This document shows positions 1 through 6,035 of a stretch of 7,742 nucleotides of DNA, piece after piece. The stretch comes from Acidimicrobiaceae bacterium (GTDB lineage: Bacteria > Actinomycetota > Acidimicrobiia > Acidimicrobiales > Palsa-688). The notes beneath the pieces are model-generated. The model was not told the origin of the DNA, searched no databases, and saw only the letters and a list, made by a program, of their open reading frames with translations. Within the stretch, counting starts at the first letter, position 1, and each line of letters starts with the position of its first letter. The translations under genes and the position numbers were made by a program. The DNA lies in NCBI GenBank assembly GCA_030838025.1, contig JAUTXM010000032.1, positions 1 through 7,742 of the forward strand, written 5' to 3'.

Positions 1-1
1 G

Positions 2-61
2 GTGGCGGGTGCGGTGCTCGTGGTGGTGGCGGCTGAGCGGCAGGCACGGCTGCGGCGGTGA
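2..61 (+). CDS. C-terminal tail of an upstream gene (partial), possibly kdpD
   Basis: In frame 2 the first 57 bases read VAGAVLVVVAAERQARLRR and then a TGA stop at 59-61. The short hydrophobic beta-strand-like stretch followed by an Arg-rich end would fit the last strand of a histidine-kinase ATPase domain. The stop lies 19 bases before the GTG of kdpE. In most genomes kdpD sits immediately upstream of kdpE and is co-transcribed, so a KdpD sensor kinase is the natural guess. Only 19 residues are visible, with no diagnostic motif, so the identity is inferred from position alone. Confidence 0.35.
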   Translation: MAGAVLVVVAAERQARLRR

Positions 62-80
62 CGGAACCGGATCGGAGAGC

Positions 81-758
81 GTGACCAAGGTTCTGGTAAT
101 CGATGACGAAGTTCCCTTCGTTCGGGCCCTCGGGATCAGCCTGCGCGCCCGGGGTTACCAGGTCGAGACGGCCGGGAACGGCGAGGTGGCCCTGGAGATG
201 GCGGCCAGGACGCATCCCGACGTGATCGTTCTCGACCTCGGCCTCCCGGGCATCGACGGCCTCGACGTCCTCCGAGGTCTGCGGGCTTGGTCGACGGTGC
301 CGGTCATCGTGCTGTCCGCCCGCCACGACGAGCACACCAAGGTGTCGGCCCTCGATGCGGGCGCCGACGACTACGTGACCAAGCCGTTCGGGATGGACGA
401 GCTGCTGGCCCGGCTTCGGGCCGCGGTGCGGCGGGTGCTGCTTCCGGCAGAGGAGGCCGTCGTCACCACCGACACGTTCGCCATCGACTTGGCGGCGATG
501 AAGGCGACCGACAGCGCCGGTGAGGACATCCGCCTCACGCCGACCGAGTGGCGCGTCGTGGAGGTGCTGGTCCGCAACCAGGGAAAGCTGGTCACCCAGC
601 GCCAGCTTCTCCAGCAAGTTTGGGGTCCGCAGTACGAAAAGGAGACCGACTACCTCCGGACCTACTTGGCCGCCATCCGGCGCAAACTCGAACCCAACCC
701 CTCCCGGCCGCGCCACTTCATCACCGAGCCGGGCATGGGCTACCGCTTCGAGCGCTGA
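81..758 (+). CDS. kdpE: KdpE-type response regulator (OmpR/PhoB family)
   Basis: A 225-residue two-component response regulator, the usual length for KdpE. The receiver domain (residues 2-118) has the acidic pair D8/D9, phosphoacceptor D52 in VLDLGLPG, S79 and K101 in TKPF. The C-terminal winged helix (about 129-225) starts with RLTPTEW and ends with ARPRHFITE-like text (PSRPRHFITEPGMGYRF), a string very characteristic of KdpE. Family knowledge: phosphorylated by the sensor KdpD, it activates the kdpFABC high-affinity K+ pump under K+ limitation or osmotic stress. The GTG at 81 was chosen because the next residues TKVLVIDDE are the classical receiver start; GGAGAG at 74-79 is a close ribosome site. 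The frame stays open upstream to about position 9, but that extension is Arg/Gly/Trp-rich and unlike the family. The kdpFABC genes are not in the window and would lie upstream. Confidence 0.9.
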   Translation: MTKVLVIDDEVPFVRALGISLRARGYQVETAGNGEVALEMAARTHPDVIVLDLGLPGIDGLDVLRGLRAWSTVPVIVLSARHDEHTKVSALDAGADDYVTKPFGMDELLARLRAAVRRVLLPAEEAVVTTDTFAIDLAAMKATDSAGEDIRLTPTEWRVVEVLVRNQGKLVTQRQLLQQVWGPQYEKETDYLRTYLAAIRRKLEPNPSRPRHFITEPGMGYRFER

Positions 759-760
759 GC

Positions 761-778
761 CTTGTGCGGCGGCACGGG
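761..778 (+). terminator. Weak hairpin after kdpE
   Basis: CTTGTGC (761-767) can pair with GCACGGG (772-778) around a GGCG loop, using two G-U pairs. It begins three bases after the kdpE stop. No T tract follows, so it is at best a weak terminator. Confidence 0.25.
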
Positions 779-786
779 CCCTGGAG

Positions 787-813
787 TCGACATGGGGGCA
801 GGACGGCTACTAA
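787..813 (+). promoter_or_regulatory. Possible promoter for the YnfA-family gene (leaderless)
   Basis: TCGACA (787-792) resembles a -35 box. TACTAA (808-813) or the overlapping TAAAGA (811-816) resembles a -10 box, with spacing of 15 or 18 bases respectively. A start site about 7 bases downstream would fall at or near the ATG at 823, which lacks a recognisable Shine-Dalgarno, so the transcript could be leaderless, as is common in actinomycetes. Each box matches consensus only partly. Confidence 0.25.
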
Positions 814-822
814 AGATGCGCG

Positions 823-1158
823 ATGGGTGTCCTTCGGTCGGTCGGCCTGTTCGTCGTGGCAGCGATCGCTGAGATCGGCGGCGTGTGGCTGGTGTGGCAA
901 GGGGTGCGGGAGCACCGGGGTATCGGCTGGATCGGCGCGGGCATCGTGGCGCTCACGATGTATGGGTTCATCGCGACCTTCCAGAAGGACCCGAACTTCG
1001 GTCGTGTCCTCGCCGCCTACGGTGGGATCTTTGTCGCCGGCTCCCTCGTCTGGGGCGTGGTCCTGGACGGCTTTCGGCCGGACCGTTTCGATTTGATCGG
1101 TGCCGCCATCTGCCTGGCTGGCGTTGCGGTGATCATGTTCGTCCCCCGGGCTGGATGA
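823..1158 (+). CDS. YnfA/UPF0060 family small membrane protein
   Basis: A 111-residue, almost wholly hydrophobic protein with four predicted membrane helices (about 6-26, 33-53, 63-82, 90-108), matching the size and topology of the YnfA (UPF0060) family. Diagnostic features are the AEIGG motif in helix 1 (E17), GRVLAAYGGIFV leading into helix 3, W76 and the VVLDGFRPDRFDLIGA loop before helix 4. The family is related to small multidrug resistance proteins, and some members have been linked to efflux of cationic compounds; the substrate here is unknown. The ATG at 823 gives the conserved N-terminus. It lies 64 bases after kdpE on the same strand, but with its own possible promoter. No functional link with potassium control is visible. 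Confidence 0.88.
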   Translation: MGVLRSVGLFVVAAIAEIGGVWLVWQGVREHRGIGWIGAGIVALTMYGFIATFQKDPNFGRVLAAYGGIFVAGSLVWGVVLDGFRPDRFDLIGAAICLAGVAVIMFVPRAG

Positions 1159-1210
1159 GCTAGCGGCGAGAGTCGCGGCTCGGAAGTCGCCCGCCGGGAG
1201 TCGCGGCCCG

Positions 1211-1237
1211 CCCCGGGCGTCGGGACGCAGGCCGGGG
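1211..1237 (+). terminator. GC-rich hairpin after the YnfA-family gene
   Basis: CCCCGG (1211-1216) plus GCGT (1217-1220) pair with ACGC (1225-1228) and CCGGGG (1232-1237). This gives a roughly 10-bp stem with a CGGG loop and a three-base bulge (AGG). It lies about 50 bases after the stop codon and has no T tract, like many hairpin-only terminators in high-GC bacteria. Just upstream, GAGTCGCGG occurs twice (1170-1178, 1198-1206). Confidence 0.35.
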
Positions 1238-1284
1238 CGTCGGGGAGGCCGCTCCGCGTCGAAGAAGACTCCTCAAGCACCGGC

Positions 1285-1339
1285 GGCGCCCCGTCGATGA
1301 GGGTGTCTCAACGACGGGGGCGCCTCGTGCCGAGACACC
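1285..1339 (+). promoter_or_regulatory. Interlocking inverted repeats upstream of the hybrid kinase (RNA switch or protein-binding element)
   Basis: GGCGCCCCGTCG (1285-1296) is complementary to CGACGGGGGCGCC (1312-1324), giving a 12-bp stem with one bulged G. The 15-base loop (1297-1311) can close further by TGAG (1298-1301) with CTCA (1307-1310). Alternatively, GGTGTCTC (1302-1309) in the loop is a perfect complement of GAGACACC (1332-1339) downstream. The two inner pairings exclude each other, so the transcript could form either an extended hairpin or a pseudoknot-like fold. The last arm ends 25 bases before the GTG at 1365. An A run (1342-1346), not a T run, follows, so it is not a simple terminator for the plus strand. 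It could equally act as DNA, as an operator or a relic of mobile-element ends. Confidence 0.5.
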
Positions 1340-1364
1340 GGAAAAATGGGGCCGAAGTGGGCAG

Positions 1365-4229
1365 GTGCTAAGGCGACGCACGAGACCTGACCCGCAAGGC
1401 GCTCGGTCAGCGCATCGGCGGCGTTGGCCCATGCGGAATCTGTCGTTCGCGTTTCTCGTCGTCATGGTCACCGCCAGCGTGGGTTCGGCATTGTTCACTC
1501 GGGGCGTGGAGCAACATCAGGAGCGAGGGCTCCTGCGAGAGCGGGCGTCCGAGGTGAGCCTTGTGCTCGCCAGCCTGACCTCCACCGTGCAGGCGAAGTT
1601 GAACGTGGTCGCCACGGCGGCCCGCAGCAGCAACCTTTCCCCCCAGAGCTTCACCGACGCTGCGTCTGCGGGGGATCCAAACGTGGTCGGTGTTGCGCTC
1701 CTGCGGCCGGCGCCCGACGGCTTCGTCGCCGAGCTGGCCGCCGGCCCCCGAATGGTGGTGGGCCAGATTTTCACCGGCGTCCGGGCCGACGCCATGCGGC
1801 GGGCGCTTACGGTCCCGGTCCTGGTCGGCACTCCGGTCATGTCCGAGGGTGGCCTGCTGACCATCGGTTTCGCCCTCGGCGCACCGTCGGCCCCGCGGGG
1901 TTCGGTCGTGTACCGCGAGGCCGTCATCCACCCCGGTACGCCGACGCGGACGACAACGTCGGCCCCGTTCTCGGAGTTGGTCGTATCGCTCTACGCGTCG
2001 CCCCACGCCGACGCCACCCAACTGCTCTTGACCAGCGGCCACCCGGGTCAGTCGACCGCTGCGCCGGGCACCTTGCACCGGCAGTTCGCCGTCGGCGACA
2101 GCCAATGGCTCCTCACCGTCGCCGCCCGGAAACCGTTGGTCGGCTCATTGGTGGCGCGGTCACCATTCATCGTCTTGGTGATGGGTCTGCTGGTGTCGGT
2201 CGCGGTCTTCGCCGTCATCGAAGCCACCGTCCGCCGTCGTGACTACGCCTTGGGCCTCGTGGATGCGCGAACCGCAGAGCTGCAGGACTCCCTCCGCTCC
2301 CTGAAGGCTGCCGAGCTGGAGGCGCAGCAGGCATCCCACCTCAAGTCGCAGTTCCTCGCCAACATGAGCCACGAGATCCGCACCCCGATGAATGGCGTGC
2401 TGGGGATGACGCAACTGGTGCTTACCGGCAACCTCGATCCCGATCAGCGTCGCCGCATGCTGACCCTGCATGCGACGGGACAGAGCCTCCTCAACATCAT
2501 CAACGACATCCTCGACTTCTCGAAGATGGAGGCTGGAAGACTCGAGCTGGAGAACGAAGCCTTCGACCTCTACGCGGTCGTGGGAGGCGCGGTCAGTCTG
2601 ATGGCTTCGCCGGCCAACGACAAAGGACTCGTACTCAGCTTGACCATGGATCCCGACGCGCCCCAATGGGTGGTCGGCGACTCGGGCCGGCTCCGGCAGG
2701 TCTTGATCAATCTCATCGGCAACGCGGTCAAGTTCACCGAGCACGGTTCGGTGACCGTTACGGTCAGCCATCTCCCGTCCGGGAGGCTGCGGTTTGCGGT
2801 CCGCGACACCGGCGTAGGAATCGATCTTTCCTTCAAGGCCCACCTTCTGGAGCCCTTTTCGCAGGCTGACGCCTCGACGACGAGAGTGTTTGGTGGGACC
2901 GGTCTCGGTCTGGCCATCTGCCGACAACTCGTCGATCTGATGGACGGCACGTTCGATTTCACCAGCGAACCAGGCACGGAAACCATGTTCTGGTTCGATA
3001 TCGACCTTCCTGCCGCGGAGGCGCCCGCATCCGGCGCAGCGAGCAGTCTCACCGGGGGCCGCACGTTCGGTGATTCGCGCCGGGCAATGGCGCCAGTCCT
3101 GGCCGACGGTCCCACGCTCGCGATGTCGGTCGAGCCGCTGGCCGAGCCGGTGGCCGAGCCGGTGGCCGAGCCCCTCTCGGAGCCGCCTGTCGAGTTGGCC
3201 GCCGAGGCGCCCGCGACTGGCGTCTTGCAAGCGGCGGGCGTGTCGGGCGTGTCGGACGCGTCGGGCACGTCGGGCACGTCGGGCACATCGGGCGGCGCCA
3301 GGGGAAGCACGGATGGCGACTCGCTCCCTGGAATGACCCCCGTGTCAGTCCCGGAGCGAGGTAGGCGAATTCTCCTCGTCGACGATGCCGAAATGAACCG
3401 CCTGGTCGGCAAGGGGCTGCTGGAATGCATCGGCTACCAAGTCGACTGCGTCGGCTCAGGTGCCGAGGCGCTGGAGGCGGTAGGTCCGGGCGGCTACGCC
3501 GCCATCCTGATGGATTGCCTGATGCCGGTCATGGACGGCTACGAGGCGACGAGGAGGATCCGCCAGCTCGACGGTCCGGCTCGGCACACCCCCATCATCG
3601 CCTTGACCGCGGCCGCCATGAATGGTGACCGTGAGCGCTGCATCGCGGCGGGCATGGACGACTATGTCTCCAAGCCGATCGACCTAGAGGTCCTGACGTC
3701 GGTTCTTGCCCGGTTCCAACCAGCTGAGACGGGCACCGCGCCGGCGGCGAGGCCACGGTGGCCGCAGGCACCGCGAGAGCCGCAGGCACTGCGAGCACTG
3801 CCAGCGCCGCATGAGCCGCAAGCACCGCGAGAGCCGCAGGCGCCGCCTGAGCCGCAAGGTCCGCCGGCGTCGACGGCCGCCGAGGACGACGCGGAAACTG
3901 TGTTGCGCGACCGGTTGGACCTCATCGCCAGACGGCTGCCGGCCGACGCCTTCGGTCGGATTTGCCGCGAGTTCCTGTCGGCCACGCCCGATCTCATTGT
4001 CGAGCTTGGCACGGCCGTCCGCGCCGGCGACAGCACCAACACGACCGTCCTGGCCCACAAGCTCAAGGGCGGGATGCTCACGATCGGTGCGGTGCAGCTC
4101 AGCAGTCTCGCCCAGCGGATTGAAGTGGGCGACGGGAGCCGCGGCGCGATTCTCGACGAGATCGACATCGAGTACCGCAAGGTGCGCGACGTCGTTGCTT
4201 CCCTTGTGCCCCAAGGCGTCAACGCATAG
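1365..4229 (+). CDS. Membrane hybrid sensor histidine kinase (sensor-HisKA-HATPase-REC-HPt)
   Basis: A 954-residue tripartite hybrid kinase of ArcB/BarA-like layout. Order: Arg-rich cytoplasmic start; membrane helix about 26-44; extracytoplasmic sensor about 45-265, possibly CHASE-like but not confidently assigned; membrane helix about 267-289; coiled coil about 293-325; HisKA with H336 in MSHEIRTPMNG; HATPase with N-box N449/N453, G1 box D481-T-G-V-G485 and G2 box FGGTGLGL from F509; a repeat-rich linker about 551-666; REC with D673/D674, phosphoacceptor D717 and K770; a second repeat-rich linker about 786-845; and a C-terminal HPt with H898 in AHKLKGG. All catalytic residues are present, so an internal H336-D717-H898 relay is expected. 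The GTG at 1365 and the ATG at 1431 (residue 23, immediately before the first membrane helix) are both possible starts; neither has a strong ribosome site. The signal sensed is not evident. The cyclase gene four bases downstream is the likely phosphate acceptor. Confidence 0.92.
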   Translation: MLRRRTRPDPQGARSAHRRRWPMRNLSFAFLVVMVTASVGSALFTRGVEQHQERGLLRERASEVSLVLASLTSTVQAKLNVVATAARSSNLSPQSFTDAASAGDPNVVGVALLRPAPDGFVAELAAGPRMVVGQIFTGVRADAMRRALTVPVLVGTPVMSEGGLLTIGFALGAPSAPRGSVVYREAVIHPGTPTRTTTSAPFSELVVSLYASPHADATQLLLTSGHPGQSTAAPGTLHRQFAVGDSQWLLTVAARKPLVGSLVARSPFIVLVMGLLVSVAVFAVIEATVRRRDYALGLVDARTAELQDSLRSLKAAELEAQQASHLKSQFLANMSHEIRTPMNGVLGMTQLVLTGNLDPDQRRRMLTLHATGQSLLNIINDILDFSKMEAGRLELENEAFDLYAVVGGAVSLMASPANDKGLVLSLTMDPDAPQWVVGDSGRLRQVLINLIGNAVKFTEHGSVTVTVSHLPSGRLRFAVRDTGVGIDLSFKAHLLEPFSQADASTTRVFGGTGLGLAICRQLVDLMDGTFDFTSEPGTETMFWFDIDLPAAEAPASGAASSLTGGRTFGDSRRAMAPVLADGPTLAMSVEPLAEPVAEPVAEPLSEPPVELAAEAPATGVLQAAGVSGVSDASGTSGTSGTSGGARGSTDGDSLPGMTPVSVPERGRRILLVDDAEMNRLVGKGLLECIGYQVDCVGSGAEALEAVGPGGYAAILMDCLMPVMDGYEATRRIRQLDGPARHTPIIALTAAAMNGDRERCIAAGMDDYVSKPIDLEVLTSVLARFQPAETGTAPAARPRWPQAPREPQALRALPAPHEPQAPREPQAPPEPQGPPASTAAEDDAETVLRDRLDLIARRLPADAFGRICREFLSATPDLIVELGTAVRAGDSTNTTVLAHKLKGGMLTIGAVQLSSLAQRIEVGDGSRGAILDEIDIEYRKVRDVVASLVPQGVNA
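3132..3191 (+). repeat. In-frame 12-bp tandem repeat encoding EPxA units
   Basis: Five 12-base units (GAGCCGGTGGCC and variants; 3132, 3144, 3156, 3168, 3180) encode EPLA-EPVA-EPVA-EPLS-EPPV in the linker between the kinase ATPase domain and the receiver. The second and third units are nearly or fully identical in DNA, which suggests recent slippage. The Glu-Pro composition predicts an extended, stiff spacer. Confidence 0.85.
3237..3290 (+). repeat. In-frame 9-bp tandem repeat encoding GVS/GTS units
   Basis: Six 9-base units (GGCGTGTCG twice, GACGCGTCG, GGCACGTCG twice, GGCACATCG) encode GVS-GVS-DAS-GTS-GTS-GTS. They form a flexible Gly/Ser-type spacer just before the receiver domain of the hybrid kinase. 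Confidence 0.85.
3762..3866 (+). repeat. In-frame 18-bp tandem repeat encoding PQAPRE units
   Basis: About 5.8 units of 18 bases starting at 3762, 3780, 3798, 3816, 3834 and 3852 encode PQAPRE-PQALRA-LPAPHE-PQAPRE-PQAPPE-PQGPP. The repeat fills the linker between the receiver and the HPt domain. It is rich in Pro with alternating charge and is predicted to be extended. Units are degenerate but keep the reading frame. Confidence 0.85.
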
Positions 4230-4233
4230 AGCA

Positions 4234-5169
4234 ATGCGGATCCTCGTAGCGGACGACGACGCGCTGATGCGCCAAATCCTGGGGGAGTTCCTCACGGCCT
4301 TCGACCATGAGTGCGTGGCCGTGGCCGACGGAGACGCGGCGTGGCGGCACCTCAGAGCGCACGGCGCAGATGTCGTCATCAGCGATTGGCTGATGCCGGG
4401 CTTGAACGGGCTGCAGCTGTGCGAACAGGTCCGCACTCATCCCGACGTCACCTATCCGTATTTCATCCTGCTGACCGCGCGCGGCGATCGCCCGGACGTC
4501 CTGACCGCATTTCGCGCCGGGGTCGATGGTCACCTGACCAAGCCGCTCGATCCAGACGATCTCGAAGCCGCACTCATCGTCGCCGAAAGGATCAGAGGCA
4601 TGCATTTGCAGATCCTCGAGGTCCGCCAGGCACTCGAGGCGGCCAACGCCGCCCTCGACCGGGCGGCCCACCGCGATGCACTGACCGGCCTGGGAAACCG
4701 GCGCCTCCTGAATGAGGATCTCCCAGGCATCCACGGACGTTTCGTGCGTGAAGGCACCCTGTACAGCATCGCCCTGCTCGACGTCGATCACTTCAAGGAG
4801 TACAACGACACGTACGGTCACCAGGCGGGCGACGCTCTGTTGACCGAGTTGGGCTGGGCGATCGCCGCACGACTGCGCCGGGGCGACCAGGCCTATCGAT
4901 ATGGTGGCGAGGAATTCCTGATCGTGTTTCCGAACGCGACTTTGGACAAGGCTCGCCTTGGCGCGGAGCGCATCCGCACCTGTCTGGCCAGCGTCGCACC
5001 GCACCGCTCCGCGCCCGTCACGCTCAGCGCGGGGATCGCGGGCGCGGTCGCCAATGAAAGCGTCGACGATGTCATCGGTCGGGCTGATCGAGCCCTCTAC
5101 CGGGCGAAGAACGCCGGCCGAGACCAGCTCGTGGTCGACTGCAGCTGGACCATGGCCGCCTGGGCCTGA
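4234..5169 (+). CDS. REC-GGDEF response regulator, diguanylate cyclase
   Basis: A 311-residue cytoplasmic regulator. The receiver (1-about 125) has D7/D8/D9, phosphoacceptor D51 in ISDWLMPG and K103 in LTKPLD. A short helical coiled-coil linker (about 126-155) ends in the DALTGLGNRR entry motif. The GGDEF domain carries LLDVDHFKEYND, an intact active site GGEEF at 224-228 and a product-inhibition site R215-R-G-D218 exactly five residues upstream, as in PleD-type enzymes. Family knowledge: it condenses two GTP to cyclic di-GMP when dimerised by phosphorylation. The ATG at 4234 was chosen because MRILVADDD is a canonical receiver start; the frame runs open upstream, but inside the kinase gene. 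Only four bases separate it from the kinase stop, with no strong ribosome site, suggesting translational coupling. The kinase HPt is the likely phosphodonor. No EAL or HD-GYP partner is in the window. Confidence 0.93.
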   Translation: MRILVADDDALMRQILGEFLTAFDHECVAVADGDAAWRHLRAHGADVVISDWLMPGLNGLQLCEQVRTHPDVTYPYFILLTARGDRPDVLTAFRAGVDGHLTKPLDPDDLEAALIVAERIRGMHLQILEVRQALEAANAALDRAAHRDALTGLGNRRLLNEDLPGIHGRFVREGTLYSIALLDVDHFKEYNDTYGHQAGDALLTELGWAIAARLRRGDQAYRYGGEEFLIVFPNATLDKARLGAERIRTCLASVAPHRSAPVTLSAGIAGAVANESVDDVIGRADRALYRAKNAGRDQLVVDCSWTMAAWA

Positions 5170-5188
5170 CGGCCGGGGGCCCGGCCGT
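5169..5188 (+). terminator. Hairpin terminator of the kinase-cyclase operon
   Basis: ACGGCCGGG (5169-5177) and CCCGGCCGT (5180-5188) form a perfect 9-bp stem with a minimal GG centre. The stem starts on the last base of the cyclase stop codon. No T tract follows; this is the hairpin-only style common in high-GC Gram-positives. Confidence 0.5.
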
Positions 5189-5205
5189 GACCGGATGCGG
5201 GCCGC

Positions 5206-5257
5206 AAGCCCACGACTTCAGTCGTGGGTCAAGGGCCGTTGGGGGCGAAGCCCTGAC
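5206..5257 (+). mobile_element. IS200/IS605 (tnpB-type) right-end-like hairpin, probably a relic
   Basis: CCCACGAC (5209-5216), loop TTCA, GTCGTGGG (5221-5228) is a perfect 8-bp stem, preceded by AAG. This form of hairpin with a TTCA/TTTA loop is typical of the subterminal right end of IS200/IS605 elements and of the matching part of the tnpB guide-RNA scaffold. A second pairing overlaps its 3' foot by one base: GTCAAGGGC (5228-5236) with GCCCTGAC (5250-5257), one bulged A. No tnpB or tnpA coding sequence is seen on either side, so it is either a remnant end or a small non-autonomous derivative. The assignment rests on remembered hairpin style and not on a database match. Confidence 0.4.
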
Positions 5258-5268
5258 ATCCCCCGTGA

Positions 5269-5646
5269 GTGTCACAGCCGGATGGGAGACTGAGACGGTC
5301 GACCGGCTTGAAGACGAAGGGCGTCTGTATCGGGGGCTCGATCGCGTTCTTGACGTACTTCACGGCACAGGTCTGCGTCGTGATCGACGATCATGGAGGC
5401 GCTGGCGTGACTGGCGATGTCGGGGCGGGAGCCGGGACACCCAATATCGGGGTCGGGGTCGCGTATCAGACCAGCAACGCAGACCACGTTCGTGATCTGA
5501 ATGGTCCTTTCGATTACGTCGGAGGATCAGTCGGGCCCGGTCGGGATCGAGAGAAGGCACGACGTAGGTCGCGCTCGTTGTCGGAGCTGAGGGAGCAGCG
5601 GGCGGCCACGTCACGGCTGAGTCGGTTCGACACCTCATCCAGGTGA
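5269..5646 (+). pseudogene. Fragment of a glycine-rich exported-type protein
   Basis: The open frame has a protein-like core at about 5320-5535: a hydrophobic segment (GSIAFLTYFTAQVCVV) followed by a Gly-rich beta-type stretch (GAGVTGDVGAGAGTPNIG), then SNADHVRDLNGPFDYVGGSVG. This resembles the glycine-rich C-terminal portion of secreted or surface proteins, but I cannot name the family. Evidence that it is a piece: a stop codon (TGA 5266-5268) directly precedes the only nearby GTG, there is no ribosome site or signal peptide, and after about 5535 the translation turns into low-complexity Arg/Ser text unlike the core. It lies right after the IS-like hairpin and before a damaged regulator. If real, it is an insertion or deletion remnant; it could also be a small divergent gene. 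Confidence 0.35.
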
Positions 5647-6035
5647 AGACATGGTGCACCGATCGTGTCGCCAATTGGTGCTTCCGCCGGCGAGGGCGTG
5701 TAGTCGGTCTTTGGTGACGAAGGCGTCGATGACGCTGAGCAGGTGGGCGCGGTCTTCGGCGTTGAGTTCGCCGATGTCGCCGAGGCGGTCACCGAGGCCG
5801 TGGTCGGGCCCGTGGAGGGGACGTCGGGGGATGTCTTCGAACACCAAGTGGTCCACGGAGATGTTCAGCACTTTGGCGATGCGGGCGATGCGGGCGATGA
5901 CGTCGAGGGAGGGGGTGATGCGCCCGTTCTCGTAGCAGCTGATTTGGCGGGCGTCGGTGCCGACCTTGGCGGCCAGTTCGCTCTGGGACCAGCCGGCTTC
6001 GTTGCGTAGTCCTTGATGCGTTCCCCGAGGAGCAT
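5635..6035 (-). pseudogene. XRE-family HTH repressor, frameshifted
   Basis: Reading the minus strand from ATG 6035-6033 gives MLLGERIKD, then the frame breaks. The continuing homology is one frame over: LRNEAGWSQSELAAKVG, then TDARQISCYENGRITPSL and so on to a TGA at 5637-5635. Codons for D (6011-6009) and L (6009-6007) share one base, so a single missing base near 6009 restores a standard XRE start (GERIKDLRNEAGWSQ). The restored product is about 133 residues: an HTH domain, then FEDIPRRPLHGPD and a helical tail LNAEDRAHLLSVIDAFVTK-DRLHALAGG. This two-part layout is known from small XRE repressors. A good ribosome site (AGAGAGG, complement of 6043-6049) sits 7 bases upstream of the ATG. A 9-bp duplication (5878-5895) also adds three residues (IAR) inside the HTH bundle. 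Without the repair, the first start codon in the main frame is a GTG at 5871, past the HTH. A base-calling error could explain the frameshift, but not the duplication. Confidence 0.75.

Noticed and set aside
548..1096. Plus-strand open frame bridging kdpE and the YnfA-family gene
   Set aside because: It overlaps two well-supported genes in another frame and has Arg/Ser-rich nonsense composition.
1285..1339. Intrinsic terminator on either strand
   Set aside because: On the plus strand an A run follows the stem instead of a T run; on the minus strand the T run would precede the stem.
2160..3230. Long minus-strand open frame (356 codons) opposite the hybrid kinase
   Set aside because: It mirrors a gene with full domain motifs in high-GC DNA, where antisense frames stay open by codon bias; its translation shows no recognisable domain.
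2570..3430. Second long minus-strand open frame opposite the kinase
   Set aside because: Repetitive Pro/Ser/Thr text is simply the complement of the linker repeats; no start signal or motif.
3762..3866. Possible CRISPR-like array
   Set aside because: Repeats are contiguous, degenerate, 18 bases long, in frame and without spacers; they encode a protein linker.
5190..5293. Read-through C-terminus of a tnpB gene over the IS-like hairpin
   Set aside because: The frame is open from inside the cyclase gene, and no TnpB catalytic or zinc-finger motif exists upstream; only the hairpin supports an IS origin.
5635..6035. Programmed frameshifting in the XRE gene
   Set aside because: No slippery heptamer or downstream stimulator is present at the break (ATC AAG GAC TAC), and the family is not known to use recoding.
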